Positions 1-7,351 of a DNA stretch of 15,472 nucleotides are shown piece after piece (the first letter of the stretch is position 1; every line of letters begins with the position of its first letter). This DNA is from Candidatus Omnitrophota bacterium (GTDB lineage Bacteria > Omnitrophota > Gorgyraeia > Zapsychrales > JANLHA01). The position numbers and the translations under genes were made by a program. The stretch is taken from positions 1-15,472 of the forward strand of contig JANLHA010000146.1 of assembly GCA_024653845.1 (NCBI GenBank). The letters run 5' to 3'. The notes beneath the pieces are model-generated. The model had not been told where the DNA came from and searched no databases. It saw nothing but the letters and a program-made list of their open reading frames with translations.

Positions 1-1361
1 AAACAATTTTTGTTTGTCAGAGTTGCGGTGCTCAATCTCCGCGGTGGATGGGCAAATGTCCTTCGTGTGAGAGTTGGAATTCTCTCGTCGAGGAAGCGCA
101 AGTGTCATCGGTGCAAGAGTCCAGAGGAGGGGCTATTCTTTTAGAAGAGAAGCCGGTTCTTCTGAAGCAAATTCAGATGCAAGAAGATTCAAGAATGGTC
201 ACGGAGATGGGAGAATTTGATCGTGTGATGGGTGGGGGGATTGTGGCTGGATCGGTCACATTGATTGGGGGCGATCCAGGAATCGGAAAGTCTACGCTCA
301 ATTTGCAAATGGCTGCTCAATTGAGTCGACAAGGATACAGGGTTCTTTATGTTAGCGGCGAAGAATCAGTTAAGCAAACTAAAATGCGCGCTGACCGCTT
401 GGCTGTGACGGGTTCTGAAGATTTTTATATCGTCAATCAGATTGATCTGATGGCGATTCAGGAATACATTCACAAGTTGACTCCTCAGGTTGTAGTCATT
501 GATTCGATCCAGGTGGTTTATCATCCGGAAATCACGTCGAGCCCAGGCAGCGTAAGCCAGGTAAGAGAGTGTGCTTCGCTTTTAACGCATTTGGCCAAGG
601 CCAAAGGAATTGCCTTGTTTATCATCGGGCATGTGACCAAAGAAGGAACAATTGCCGGGCCGCGAGTGTTGGAACATATTGTGGATACGGTTTTGTATTT
701 TGAAGGCGAGCGCTACACGTCTTATCGCATTTTGCGCAGTATGAAAAACCGTTTTGGATCAACCAATGAAATGGGTGTTTTTGAAATGACGTCGGAAGGG
801 CTCAAAGAAGTTTCCAATCCGTCGGAGATTTTTCTTTCAGAACGAGCGAAACAGTCCCCTGGGTCTGTGGTGGTTCCCATTTTAGAAGGAACGCGGCCTT
901 TTCTTGTTGAGATCCAAGGGCTAGTGAGCCGATCCAGTTTTGGAATCGTTCGTCAGAAAGCGCAAGGGTTTGATCCGAATCGTTTAGCGATGCTGGTCGC
1001 GGTTTTGGAAAAACGACAAGGGCTCAATTTGTATGACAAAGATATTTTCTTGAATGTCGTCGGTGGTGTGAGGATCATGGACCCAGCCGCAGATTTGGCT
1101 GTTTCGATGGCAATCGCCTCAGCCCTTTTGGATAAAGTCATGGCTTTTGATACGGTGGTCTTTGGCGAGGTTGGCTTGTCGTCGGAAGTCAGAAGTGTCA
1201 GCCAGATTGCCATACGAATTCAGGAAGCGGAAAAGTTAGGATTTAAAAAATGTATTTTGCCACAGAACAATATGAAGTCTCGTCAGGAGATCAAATCCAA
1301 GCGAATGGAAATTGTTCCAGTGGCGACGGTGCAGGAAGCTTTGAAAGAATTGACAGGGTAG
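1..1361 (+). CDS. radA: DNA repair protein RadA (Sms), 5' end cut by window edge
   Basis: RadA is a RecA-like ATPase that helps process recombination intermediates and extend branches during repair. The frame is open from base 3 to the left edge, reading TIFVCQSCGA upstream of the ATG at 48. The ATG at 48 is therefore internal, and only a few N-terminal residues are missing. Visible in order: a four-Cys zinc finger (CQSC, then CPSC, about bases 15-75); a Walker A motif GGDPGIGKST (about 267-296); the RadA-specific KNRFG motif (744-758); and a C-terminal Lon-protease-like domain (from about 840) without a protease role. The family is about 450 residues long, which fits the 452 visible codons. 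It ends with TAG, followed by a 149-nt gap holding hairpin copy 1. In Firmicutes disA follows radA, but here a PIN-TRAM gene comes directly after. Confidence 0.97.
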   Translation, partial: TIFVCQSCGAQSPRWMGKCPSCESWNSLVEEAQVSSVQESRGGAILLEEKPVLLKQIQMQEDSRMVTEMGEFDRVMGGGIVAGSVTLIGGDPGIGKSTLNLQMAAQLSRQGYRVLYVSGEESVKQTKMRADRLAVTGSEDFYIVNQIDLMAIQEYIHKLTPQVVVIDSIQVVYHPEITSSPGSVSQVRECASLLTHLAKAKGIALFIIGHVTKEGTIAGPRVLEHIVDTVLYFEGERYTSYRILRSMKNRFGSTNEMGVFEMTSEGLKEVSNPSEIFLSERAKQSPGSVVVPILEGTRPFLVEIQGLVSRSSFGIVRQKAQGFDPNRLAMLVAVLEKRQGLNLYDKDIFLNVVGGVRIMDPAADLAVSMAIASALLDKVMAFDTVVFGEVGLSSEVRSVSQIAIRIQEAEKLGFKKCILPQNNMKSRQEIKSKRMEIVPVATVQEALKELTG

Positions 1362-1363
1362 CT

Positions 1364-1471
1364 CTGGACGCTGCGCAACCCATTCGTTCACACGAACACC
1401 GTCTCCACTAGAATGAAAAAACTGTCTGAAGACGGTGTCCGGAGTTCACTCATGAATTGCCCAGCATCTAG
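1364..1471 (+). repeat. Long palindromic hairpin element, copy 1
   Basis: This element fills the gap between radA and the PIN-TRAM gene. Its 73-bp core (1386-1458) has the same length as the core at 11566-11638 and matches it at about 62 of 73 positions, in the same orientation. The inner stem pairs 1394-1404 (GAACACCGTCT) with 1430-1440 (one mismatch) around a 25-nt loop. The outer arms 1364-1378 and 1457-1471 pair at about 13 of 15 positions, counting one G-U. The outer arms do not resemble those of copy 2. Nine of the eleven core differences lie in the loop. No T-tract follows, so it does not look like an intrinsic terminator. It could be a dispersed mobile palindrome or a structured RNA or processing site. 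I do not recognise the family. Confidence 0.8.
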
Positions 1472-1499
1472 TTTATAACCGAATGATCGGAATTATTAA

Positions 1500-1505
1500 A
1501 AGGAG
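1500..1505 (+). promoter_or_regulatory. Shine-Dalgarno site of the PIN-TRAM gene
   Basis: AAGGAG lies 5 nt before the ATG at 1511. It is one of the few strong ribosome binding sites in the window, as expected for a gene that is not translationally coupled to its upstream neighbour. Confidence 0.75.
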
Positions 1506-1510
1506 CCCTT

Positions 1511-2491
1511 ATGAGTCTGTTCTTTATTCGTACATTCTTCTGGATTGTCTCGACGTTGCTTGGTTATTATTTGGGAACCATGACCGGATATCCTTGGTTG
1601 GGATTATCTTTGGGGGCATCCGGAGGATTATTTCTCATTGTGATTGAGGGGAGTCTCCGACGGGTCTCGGTGCGTGGACTGACCAGCATGGTGTTTGGGT
1701 TGTTGTTAGGGCTTTTTATGGCTAATCTCATTTCAAGCATTTTGTCAATTTTGCCTTTGGATGAATTTATCCAATCGGTCTCAAACGTTGTGTTGATTCT
1801 GGTTTTTTCTTATTTAGGTGCGGTCATGGCGCTTCGTGGAAAAGATGAATTTCATTTGATCATTCCCTATGTGCGTTTTCGACGAGAGGATTCTCATGAA
1901 GGATTAACGTTGCTCGATACCAGCGCCATCATTGATGGGAGAATTGTGGACATTTATAAAACCAACTTTTTTTTAAACCGTCTGGTGGTTCCCCGATTTG
2001 TTCTGCAAGAATTGCAAAAACTTTCGGATTCGGAAGATCCAAACAAGCGCCAACGCGGCCGACGAGGAATGGAAATTTTGCGCAATATGCAGAAAGACCC
2101 GACTATCGATTTGAGGATTCACGAAGATGAAGTCCCTGGATATCCAGAAGTGGATGCCAAGTTGATTCGTCTAGCCAAAATCATGGATGCACGGATTTGT
2201 ACCACGGATTATAACTTGAGCCGTGTGGCTACCATTCAGGGAATCACATTGTTGAATATCAATGATTTGGCCAATGCGGTCAAGATTGCAGTTTTCCCGG
2301 GAGATGAAATTGAAGTGAAGTTGACGAAAGAGGGGCGCGAACGAGATCAAGCTGTAGCTCACACGGATGATGGAACGATGATTGTTGTCAGTGATGCTCG
2401 CCATTTGATTGGTAAAAAGGTGATGGTGGTAATCAACTCCGTTCTGCAGACCCAGGGTGGGAAGATGATCTTTGCAAAGGTGAAGGGATGA
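1511..2491 (+). CDS. Membrane PIN-TRAM domain protein (YacL family)
   Basis: This is a 326-residue protein of the YacL/PIN-TRAM family: membrane-anchored, with a PIN-fold nuclease domain and a small RNA-binding TRAM domain. Its substrate is unknown. Four hydrophobic segments lie at about residues 4-22, 26-47, 58-82 and 86-107. The PIN domain covers about 130-250, and the expected acidic residues are present: D136 (in LLDTSAIIDG), E167, D215 and D233 (in CTTDYNLSR). The TRAM domain covers about 265-325. The start is fixed by a good AAGGAG site. The stop overlaps the ispD start in an ATGA. The PIN-TRAM, ispD, ispF order matches yacL-ispD-ispF of Firmicutes. The intact acidic set suggests an active nuclease; this is inferred, not shown. 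Confidence 0.93.
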   Translation: MSLFFIRTFFWIVSTLLGYYLGTMTGYPWLGLSLGASGGLFLIVIEGSLRRVSVRGLTSMVFGLLLGLFMANLISSILSILPLDEFIQSVSNVVLILVFSYLGAVMALRGKDEFHLIIPYVRFRREDSHEGLTLLDTSAIIDGRIVDIYKTNFFLNRLVVPRFVLQELQKLSDSEDPNKRQRGRRGMEILRNMQKDPTIDLRIHEDEVPGYPEVDAKLIRLAKIMDARICTTDYNLSRVATIQGITLLNINDLANAVKIAVFPGDEIEVKLTKEGRERDQAVAHTDDGTMIVVSDARHLIGKKVMVVINSVLQTQGGKMIFAKVKG

Positions 2492-3159
2492 GCACTCAAG
2501 CTGTGATCGTCGCTGCAGGAGGCGGGAAGCGACTCCAATCCAACATTCCTAAGCCCCTGATTTCTCTTCATGGAAAACCATTGATTGTTTTCTCTCTCGA
2601 GTGTTTCGACCAATCTCCTTTGATTAAAAGTATCATTGTCGTCACTCAGCCGATTTTTATGGAGGAAATGAAGACATTGGTTCAAAAGTATGGCATTCAA
2701 AAGGAAGTTCGTTTTGTGGTGGGGGGAGAAACGCGCAAAGATTCGGTTTACAACGGCTTAGAGGCGCTTGACCCAGCAACAGAATACGTTGTTGTCCATG
2801 ACGCGGCCCGACCATTCCTCTCTCGAGAAATTCTTGAAGAAGCCCTTCGACTTTGTTATGCTGGGCAAAGTGTCGTTGTGGCGGTCCCGGTCAAACCGAC
2901 GATCAAGCGCGTTAAAGGAGCTTCTTTAGAAATTGTAGAGACGTTAGATCGTTCGGAATTATGGGAAGCGCAGACACCGCAAATTTTTAAGAAAGATGTC
3001 TTGATCAAGGCGCATCGTCAAGCGGCTGCTGGGGTTGCCACTGATGATGCTGCACTTGTTGAAAAACTGGGGCTGCCAGTCAGAATTTTTCCCGGAGAGT
3101 ATCGGAATATCAAAATCACGACTCCCGAGGACGTGAAAATTGGGGAAGGGTTATTGTAA
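2488..3159 (+). CDS. ispD: 2-C-methyl-D-erythritol 4-phosphate cytidylyltransferase
   Basis: IspD joins CTP and methylerythritol phosphate to give CDP-methylerythritol, the third step of the MEP isoprenoid pathway in the cytoplasm. The 223 residues match the usual length. The N-terminal nucleotide-binding loop reads VAAGGGKRLQ followed by PKPL (residues 8-24). The conserved VHDAARPF sits near residue 100, ATDDAALVE near 190, and the C-terminal TTPEDVKIGE is typical of the family. The ATG overlaps the previous stop by 4 nt (ATGA), indicating translational coupling. It is followed after one base by ispF, its pathway partner two steps later. IspE, the step between, is not in the window. Confidence 0.96.
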   Translation: MSTQAVIVAAGGGKRLQSNIPKPLISLHGKPLIVFSLECFDQSPLIKSIIVVTQPIFMEEMKTLVQKYGIQKEVRFVVGGETRKDSVYNGLEALDPATEYVVVHDAARPFLSREILEEALRLCYAGQSVVVAVPVKPTIKRVKGASLEIVETLDRSELWEAQTPQIFKKDVLIKAHRQAAAGVATDDAALVEKLGLPVRIFPGEYRNIKITTPEDVKIGEGLL

Positions 3160-3160
3160 A

Positions 3161-3643
3161 ATGTTTCGAGTTGGTATGGGATATGATGTTCACGGTTTTG
3201 TAGCAGGACGCAAACTCATTTTAGGTGGGGTTGAGATTCCGCACCCGTTAGGACTTGATGGTCATTCGGATGCGGATGTTCTTCTTCATGCGATTTGTGA
3301 CGCTCTTTTGGGTGCGGTGGGGCAGGGGGATATTGGCGAACACTTCCCCAATACCGACGAGCAGTACCGCAATATTTCTAGTTTGAAGCTTCTCTCTCAG
3401 GTGAGAAAAATCGTTGAAGAAGCAGGGTATTTGATTAATAATGTTGATGCTGTGATTCTGGTGCAGGAGCCCTCCTTGAAGAGTTTCAAGCCTCAGATAC
3501 GCAAAAAGATTGCAGAAGAATTAAAAATTTCTGAAGGTGATATCAATATCAAGGCCACAACCAATGAAGGGTTGGGATTCGTGGGCAGAAAAGAAGGCAT
3601 TGCGGCTTATGCCGTGGTTTCTTTATTGAGGAATAAAAATTGA
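3161..3643 (+). CDS. ispF: 2-C-methyl-D-erythritol 2,4-cyclodiphosphate synthase
   Basis: IspF cyclises CDP-methylerythritol 2-phosphate to the 2,4-cyclodiphosphate with loss of CMP, in the MEP pathway; the family is trimeric and metal dependent. I chose the ATG at 3161, one base after the ispD stop, because it gives 160 residues beginning [13 protein letters not shown], as in the family; an upstream in-frame start at 3140 would only add residues from within ispD. The metal ligands D-x-H lie in YDVHGF and a further His in [22 protein letters not shown] and the C-terminal [19 protein letters not shown] are signature stretches. A G-rich AAGGG stretch precedes the start. The TGA stop shares one base with the cysE ATG. 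Confidence 0.96.
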   Translation: MFRVGMGYDVHGFVAGRKLILGGVEIPHPLGLDGHSDADVLLHAICDALLGAVGQGDIGEHFPNTDEQYRNISSLKLLSQVRKIVEEAGYLINNVDAVILVQEPSLKSFKPQIRKKIAEELKISEGDINIKATTNEGLGFVGRKEGIAAYAVVSLLRNKN

Positions 3644-4353
3644 TGTTTTGGATTATCCTTTTATTTTTAATTGTCGGTGCGGTTTTAGCCGTTTCCATTC
3701 TTTTCGACGATGAGATCCGTTCAACAAGAGAGCGTGATCCGGCTGCTCGGAGCACATTGGAAATCCTTCTTCTTTATCCAGGTCTTCATGCGTTGATTGG
3801 GCATCGCATCACCCATTTTTTGTGGAAAAAGGGTGTGCCATTTTTGCCGCGCGCCATTTCTCAGGTTGTGAGATTTTTTACAGGTGTGGAAATTCATCCC
3901 GGTGCCCAGATCGGCAAAAGCCTTTTTATCGACCATGGGATGGGTGTTGTGGTGGGTGAAACAAGCATCATTGGAAACAATGTGACGTTGTTTCAGGGCG
4001 TGACCTTGGGAGGAACGGGAAAAGAAACTGGAAAACGTCACCCAACTTTGGGCAATGATGTGGTTGTGGGTGCGGGTGCCAAAATTTTAGGAAATATCAC
4101 CATCGGAGACAATTCTTATGTCGGAGCTAATGCCGTCATTCTACGCAATGTCCCACCTAACTCAACGGTGGTAGGAGTTCCCGGCCATATCACCCGACAA
4201 GACGGGAAGAAGATTGATCTTTTGATGGATCACGTCCATGTGTCGGATCCCATGATGCAAAATATGAAAGAGCTGCTTCGACGAATCAAAGCGCTAGAGG
4301 AAAAGGCCAAAGGAGTGGAAGAGCCCTCGACATTTTCAGATCCAGAAATCTAA
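3643..4353 (+). CDS. cysE: Serine O-acetyltransferase with N-terminal membrane segment
   Basis: CysE acetylates L-serine with acetyl-CoA to O-acetylserine, the precursor of cysteine. The 236-residue protein has the short, Firmicute-like layout: a helical part with [10 protein letters not shown] and [11 protein letters not shown], then a left-handed beta-helix of hexapeptide repeats (about 80-190) with the catalytic-type [25 protein letters not shown] and VVGVPGH. The unusual part is residues 2-20, a continuous hydrophobic stretch ([15 protein letters not shown]) that should span or anchor in the membrane. There is no ATG, GTG or TTG between it and the catalytic part, so it is not a start-site artefact. 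The protein ends in Ile, as E. coli CysE does where it binds cysteine synthase. It lies just before cysS, a common pairing. The start overlaps the ispF stop by one base; a TTG at 3640 is a less likely start. Confidence 0.94.
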   Translation: MFWIILLFLIVGAVLAVSILFDDEIRSTRERDPAARSTLEILLLYPGLHALIGHRITHFLWKKGVPFLPRAISQVVRFFTGVEIHPGAQIGKSLFIDHGMGVVVGETSIIGNNVTLFQGVTLGGTGKETGKRHPTLGNDVVVGAGAKILGNITIGDNSYVGANAVILRNVPPNSTVVGVPGHITRQDGKKIDLLMDHVHVSDPMMQNMKELLRRIKALEEKAKGVEEPSTFSDPEI

Positions 4354-4375
4354 TTTGTCTCTCGCCGATATCGTT

Positions 4376-5788
4376 ATGCCGATTCGCATTTATAATTCTC
4401 TCACCAAAACCAAAGAAGAATTTCGTCCCGTAGGAGAGAAGTCTTTGACGATGTATTCGTGTGGGGTGACAGTCTATGACCGTTGCCATATTGGCCATGC
4501 TCGGAGTCTTTACATTTTTGAAGTGATCCGACGGTATCTTAAATATCGTGGATATCAGGTTAAATTCGTTCGTAATATCACAGACATCGATGACAAAATC
4601 ATCAATAAGGCCAAGGAGCTTAAGAAGGATTGGCAAGAGGTCGTTCAAGAAAATATCGACGCTTATTACAAAGATTTGCAAGATCTAGGGATCCCGCCGG
4701 CGGATATTGAGCCTCGAGCCACTGAGAATATTGAAGACATTCAGCATGATATTCAAGGTCTCATCGCGCGCGGGATGGCCTACGAGATCGACGGAGATGT
4801 TTATTTTAAGGTTAGAGCGTTTGCGGATTACGGAAAACTTTCCGGACAAAGTATTGAGAAAATGTTGGAGGGGGTCAGGATTGAGCCGAATGAAAAGAAA
4901 AAAGATCCGCTCGACTTTGCTCTCTGGAAGAAATCTACCGATGAAGAACCAGGGTGGGAGAGTCCATGGGGACGAGGCCGACCCGGATGGCATATTGAAT
5001 GCTCTTGCATGAGTCGTAAGCACTTGAAGACTGATACCTTGGATATTCACGCGGGTGGCCGGGATTTGATTTTTCCGCATCATGAAAATGAAATTGCACA
5101 AGCCGAAGGTTTGACCCAAAAGCCTTTTGCCAATTATTGGATTCATCATGGGCTTCTGACGATCAACAATCAGAAAATGGCGAAATCGTTGGGGAATTTC
5201 ATTACGATTCAGGATGTCCTTAAACGATATTCACGTGACATTTTAAAATTGGCGTTTTTACAGTCTCATTATGCGAGTCCTTTGGATTTCTCGTGGGAAA
5301 AGATGGAAGAGATCAAGCATTCGTATGAGCGAATTGAGCGGGTTTGGGAGCGGGTGGTGAGGGAATTTGGAGGTTCTTTTGCGGCTATGGCTGGACAACA
5401 AGGGGCGGGACATTTTGTAGATTTCCGACGACGATTTGAAGAAAGCATGAACGATGACTTCAACACGGCTGAAGCATTGGCGACGGTGTTTGATATGGTC
5501 AAAGAGCTTAATCGCATTTTTGAAGGAACAGATCCGATGAAGCAATTCGTGCTCAGTTATGGCATTCGAGAGCTTAAAGAGATGTTTGAAATTTTTGGTC
5601 TGGATCTTTTTAAAAAAATAGCGACTCAGCAGAGCTTGTCTTCCGACGAACAAGATCTTTTGAATCAACGTCAACAAGCCCGAGCTGAGAGGAATTTTAA
5701 GCGTTCCGATGAGATCCGTCAGGCTTTGCAGTTGAAAGGAATCCTCGTCGAAGATTCTAAGGATGGACAACGATGGCGAAAAATTTAG
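4376..5788 (+). CDS. cysS: Cysteinyl-tRNA synthetase
   Basis: CysS is a class I aminoacyl-tRNA synthetase that attaches cysteine to tRNA-Cys. I chose the ATG at 4376 (MPIRIYNSLTKTKEEF), which aligns with the family N-terminus and gives 470 residues; a TTG at 4355 would add seven atypical residues. The HIGH motif is H38-I-G-H41. The zinc set is complete: C29 (CGVTVYD), C209 (ECSC), H235 and E239 (PHHENEIAQ). The KMSKS loop reads KMAKS at 267-271. The C-terminal helical domain includes NDDFNTAEALA and an anticodon-binding tail with RNFKRSDEIRQAL. There is a 22-nt gap after cysE with no clear Shine-Dalgarno, and a 16-nt overlap with tmk downstream. In Firmicutes gltX often precedes cysE-cysS, but it is absent here. 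Confidence 0.96.
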   Translation: MPIRIYNSLTKTKEEFRPVGEKSLTMYSCGVTVYDRCHIGHARSLYIFEVIRRYLKYRGYQVKFVRNITDIDDKIINKAKELKKDWQEVVQENIDAYYKDLQDLGIPPADIEPRATENIEDIQHDIQGLIARGMAYEIDGDVYFKVRAFADYGKLSGQSIEKMLEGVRIEPNEKKKDPLDFALWKKSTDEEPGWESPWGRGRPGWHIECSCMSRKHLKTDTLDIHAGGRDLIFPHHENEIAQAEGLTQKPFANYWIHHGLLTINNQKMAKSLGNFITIQDVLKRYSRDILKLAFLQSHYASPLDFSWEKMEEIKHSYERIERVWERVVREFGGSFAAMAGQQGAGHFVDFRRRFEESMNDDFNTAEALATVFDMVKELNRIFEGTDPMKQFVLSYGIRELKEMFEIFGLDLFKKIATQQSLSSDEQDLLNQRQQARAERNFKRSDEIRQALQLKGILVEDSKDGQRWRKI

Positions 5789-6396
5789 CGGGCAAATTCA
5801 TCACTCTCGAAGGGTCAGAAGGATCCGGCAAAAGCACGCAATCGGCGTTGCTTGAAAAATATCTGAAGGATAAAGGGTATTCTGTATTGTTGCTCCGAGA
5901 GCCGGGTGGGGTATCGATCAGCGAAAATATTCGTTCCATGCTTCTTAATGTGAAAAATACGGCGATGAGCAAGGAGTGTGAAACACTTCTTTATATGGCG
6001 GCACGTGCTCAGCTCGTTGAGGAAATCATTCGTCCAGCTCTTGAAAAAAGAACGATTGTCATTTGCGATCGGTTTCTAGATTCCACCCTTGTTTATCAAG
6101 GCTATGGTCATGGGATCGACTTGAAGCTGATTGAATGTGTGGGAGAATTTGCAACCCAAGGTATTAAACCTGATTTGACGTTTCTTTTTGATATTGATAG
6201 TGCGCAGGGACTTTCCAGGATCCAGCGAGCGAAAGATCGGATTGAGTTGCGATCTTTGGATTATCACAATCGTGTTCGCCAAGGATACTTGGCGTTGGCT
6301 AAGAAAGAACCCAAGCGGATCAAGGTGATCAATGTCAACGAATCCAAAGAGAAGATCTTTGAAAAAGTGAAAAGCCATGTCGACCGCGTCTTGTGA
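5773..6396 (+). CDS. tmk: Thymidylate kinase
   Basis: Tmk phosphorylates dTMP to dTDP with ATP, the step feeding dTTP synthesis for replication. The 207-residue length is standard. The P-loop GSEGSGKS lies at residues 14-21, REPGG at 42-46 (substrate binding), and the DR motif at D99-R100 in CDRFLDSTLVYQG. A LID-like segment with QRAKDRIE is near residue 155. The ATG lies inside the end of cysS (16-nt overlap), with an AAGGA 9 nt upstream. Its own end overlaps holB by 20 nt. The tmk-holB-ricT-metG order is another well known block, but the small yaaQ and yaaR genes found between tmk and holB in Bacillus are missing. Confidence 0.95.
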   Translation: MAKNLAGKFITLEGSEGSGKSTQSALLEKYLKDKGYSVLLLREPGGVSISENIRSMLLNVKNTAMSKECETLLYMAARAQLVEEIIRPALEKRTIVICDRFLDSTLVYQGYGHGIDLKLIECVGEFATQGIKPDLTFLFDIDSAQGLSRIQRAKDRIELRSLDYHNRVRQGYLALAKKEPKRIKVINVNESKEKIFEKVKSHVDRVL

Positions 6397-7351
6397 ACCG
6401 CATGAATTGATCAGTGACGATGTGCTCAAGCGTTTCTCTGCATTTATCAAGAGCAAAAAACTCGCACACGCCTATTTATTTGAGGGACTTCAGGGAAGTG
6501 GAAAGACGGCAACGGCGTTGGCCATTGCCAGGATGATCAATTGCGAGAAGGAAACTCTTTGCAATGAATGTCCGTCTTGCCGCAAGATCCAAAGTGCCAA
6601 TCATCCCGACGTCGTTTTAATTGCCGCTGAAGAAGGCGAGTCTATTAAGATCGAAGACGTCCGGCAGATGATTGGTCGTAGCCAGCTTAAACCTTTCGAA
6701 GCCAATTATAAAATATTCATTCTGCAGGACATCGAAAATTTGAGTCTCGAGGCGAGCAATGCGTTGTTGAAAACTTTGGAAGAGCCCACAGCTCAGACTA
6801 TTGTTTTTTTAACCACCTGTGTCGAAGAAAAAGTTTTACCAACGATTCGGTCTCGCTGCCAGATGGTCAAGTTTTCAGCACCATCTTATCAGGAGGTGGT
6901 GGAATATTTGCAGAAGACGCAGGATTTGGATTTAGAAAAGGCTCATTTCCTGGCTCATTTTTCTCAAGGGTACCCTGGCCGCGCCGTCGAGCTCTACAGG
7001 GGAGGAATCTTTGACAGAAAGAATGAAATGATTGATAATATAGTCCTTCAAAGAGAAAATGGTGCGTATCTTAAGAAAATCTTGGGTAATCAAGAGAAGG
7101 TCAAAGAGACATTGAATCTTCTTTTGAGTTGGTTTCGAGATTTGATGGTCCTTAAAAGTGGTGCTCAAGAAACGCGCATTGTTCATCGGGACCGGTTAGC
7201 GGAGCTTCTGGAATTGAAATCGCAATATTCCTTTCATCAGCTTGAGGAGATCGTCGACCAGATCACCAACGCCATGAACATGCTTATGGAAAATTTCAAC
7301 GTGAAGATTGCGTTTACGTTGCTTCAGGAGAAAATATGGGTAAGGTCGTAG
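6377..7351 (+). CDS. holB: DNA polymerase III delta' subunit
   Basis: Delta' is a clamp-loader subunit of the DNA polymerase III holoenzyme. The 324 residues show an AAA+ fold: a P-loop GLQGSGKT at 37-44, a four-Cys zinc module (C56, C62, C65, C68), the SNALLKTLEEP stretch, and the sensor/arginine-finger motif RSRCQ near residue 160. The C-terminal part (from about 210) is the weakly conserved collar domain. The intact P-loop suggests it may bind nucleotide, unlike E. coli delta'. DnaX (tau/gamma) is an alternative assignment, but the short length and the neighbours tmk and ricT favour delta'. The ATG at 6377 lies 20 nt inside tmk without a clear ribosome site. The end overlaps ricT by 16 nt. 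Confidence 0.9.
   Translation: MSTASCEPHELISDDVLKRFSAFIKSKKLAHAYLFEGLQGSGKTATALAIARMINCEKETLCNECPSCRKIQSANHPDVVLIAAEEGESIKIEDVRQMIGRSQLKPFEANYKIFILQDIENLSLEASNALLKTLEEPTAQTIVFLTTCVEEKVLPTIRSRCQMVKFSAPSYQEVVEYLQKTQDLDLEKAHFLAHFSQGYPGRAVELYRGGIFDRKNEMIDNIVLQRENGAYLKKILGNQEKVKETLNLLLSWFRDLMVLKSGAQETRIVHRDRLAELLELKSQYSFHQLEEIVDQITNAMNMLMENFNVKIAFTLLQEKIWVRS
7326..7330 (+). promoter_or_regulatory. Shine-Dalgarno site of ricT inside the end of holB
   Basis: AGGAG is 5 nt before the ATG at 7336 and lies within holB codons. It supports the ricT start despite the 16-nt overlap of the two genes. Confidence 0.7.

Noticed and set aside
1386..1458. The repeat core as a small conserved coding sequence, open in one frame in both copies.
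   Set aside because: Changes between copies are mostly non-synonymous and lie in the hairpin loop, while stem bases are kept; this fits structure and not codons.
1364..1471. The hairpin elements as integron attC sites.
   Set aside because: attC sites conserve the outer core boxes and vary in the centre; here the centre is conserved and the outer arms vary, and there is no integrase or cassette-like gene order.
1457..1479. Possible promoter before the PIN-TRAM gene: TTGCCC and TATAAC.
   Set aside because: The spacer is only 11 nt, and the -35-like part belongs to the hairpin arm.
4707..5012. Open frame of 101 codons on the + strand within cysS.
   Set aside because: It is out of frame with cysS, which has all its zinc and catalytic residues here; no independent features.
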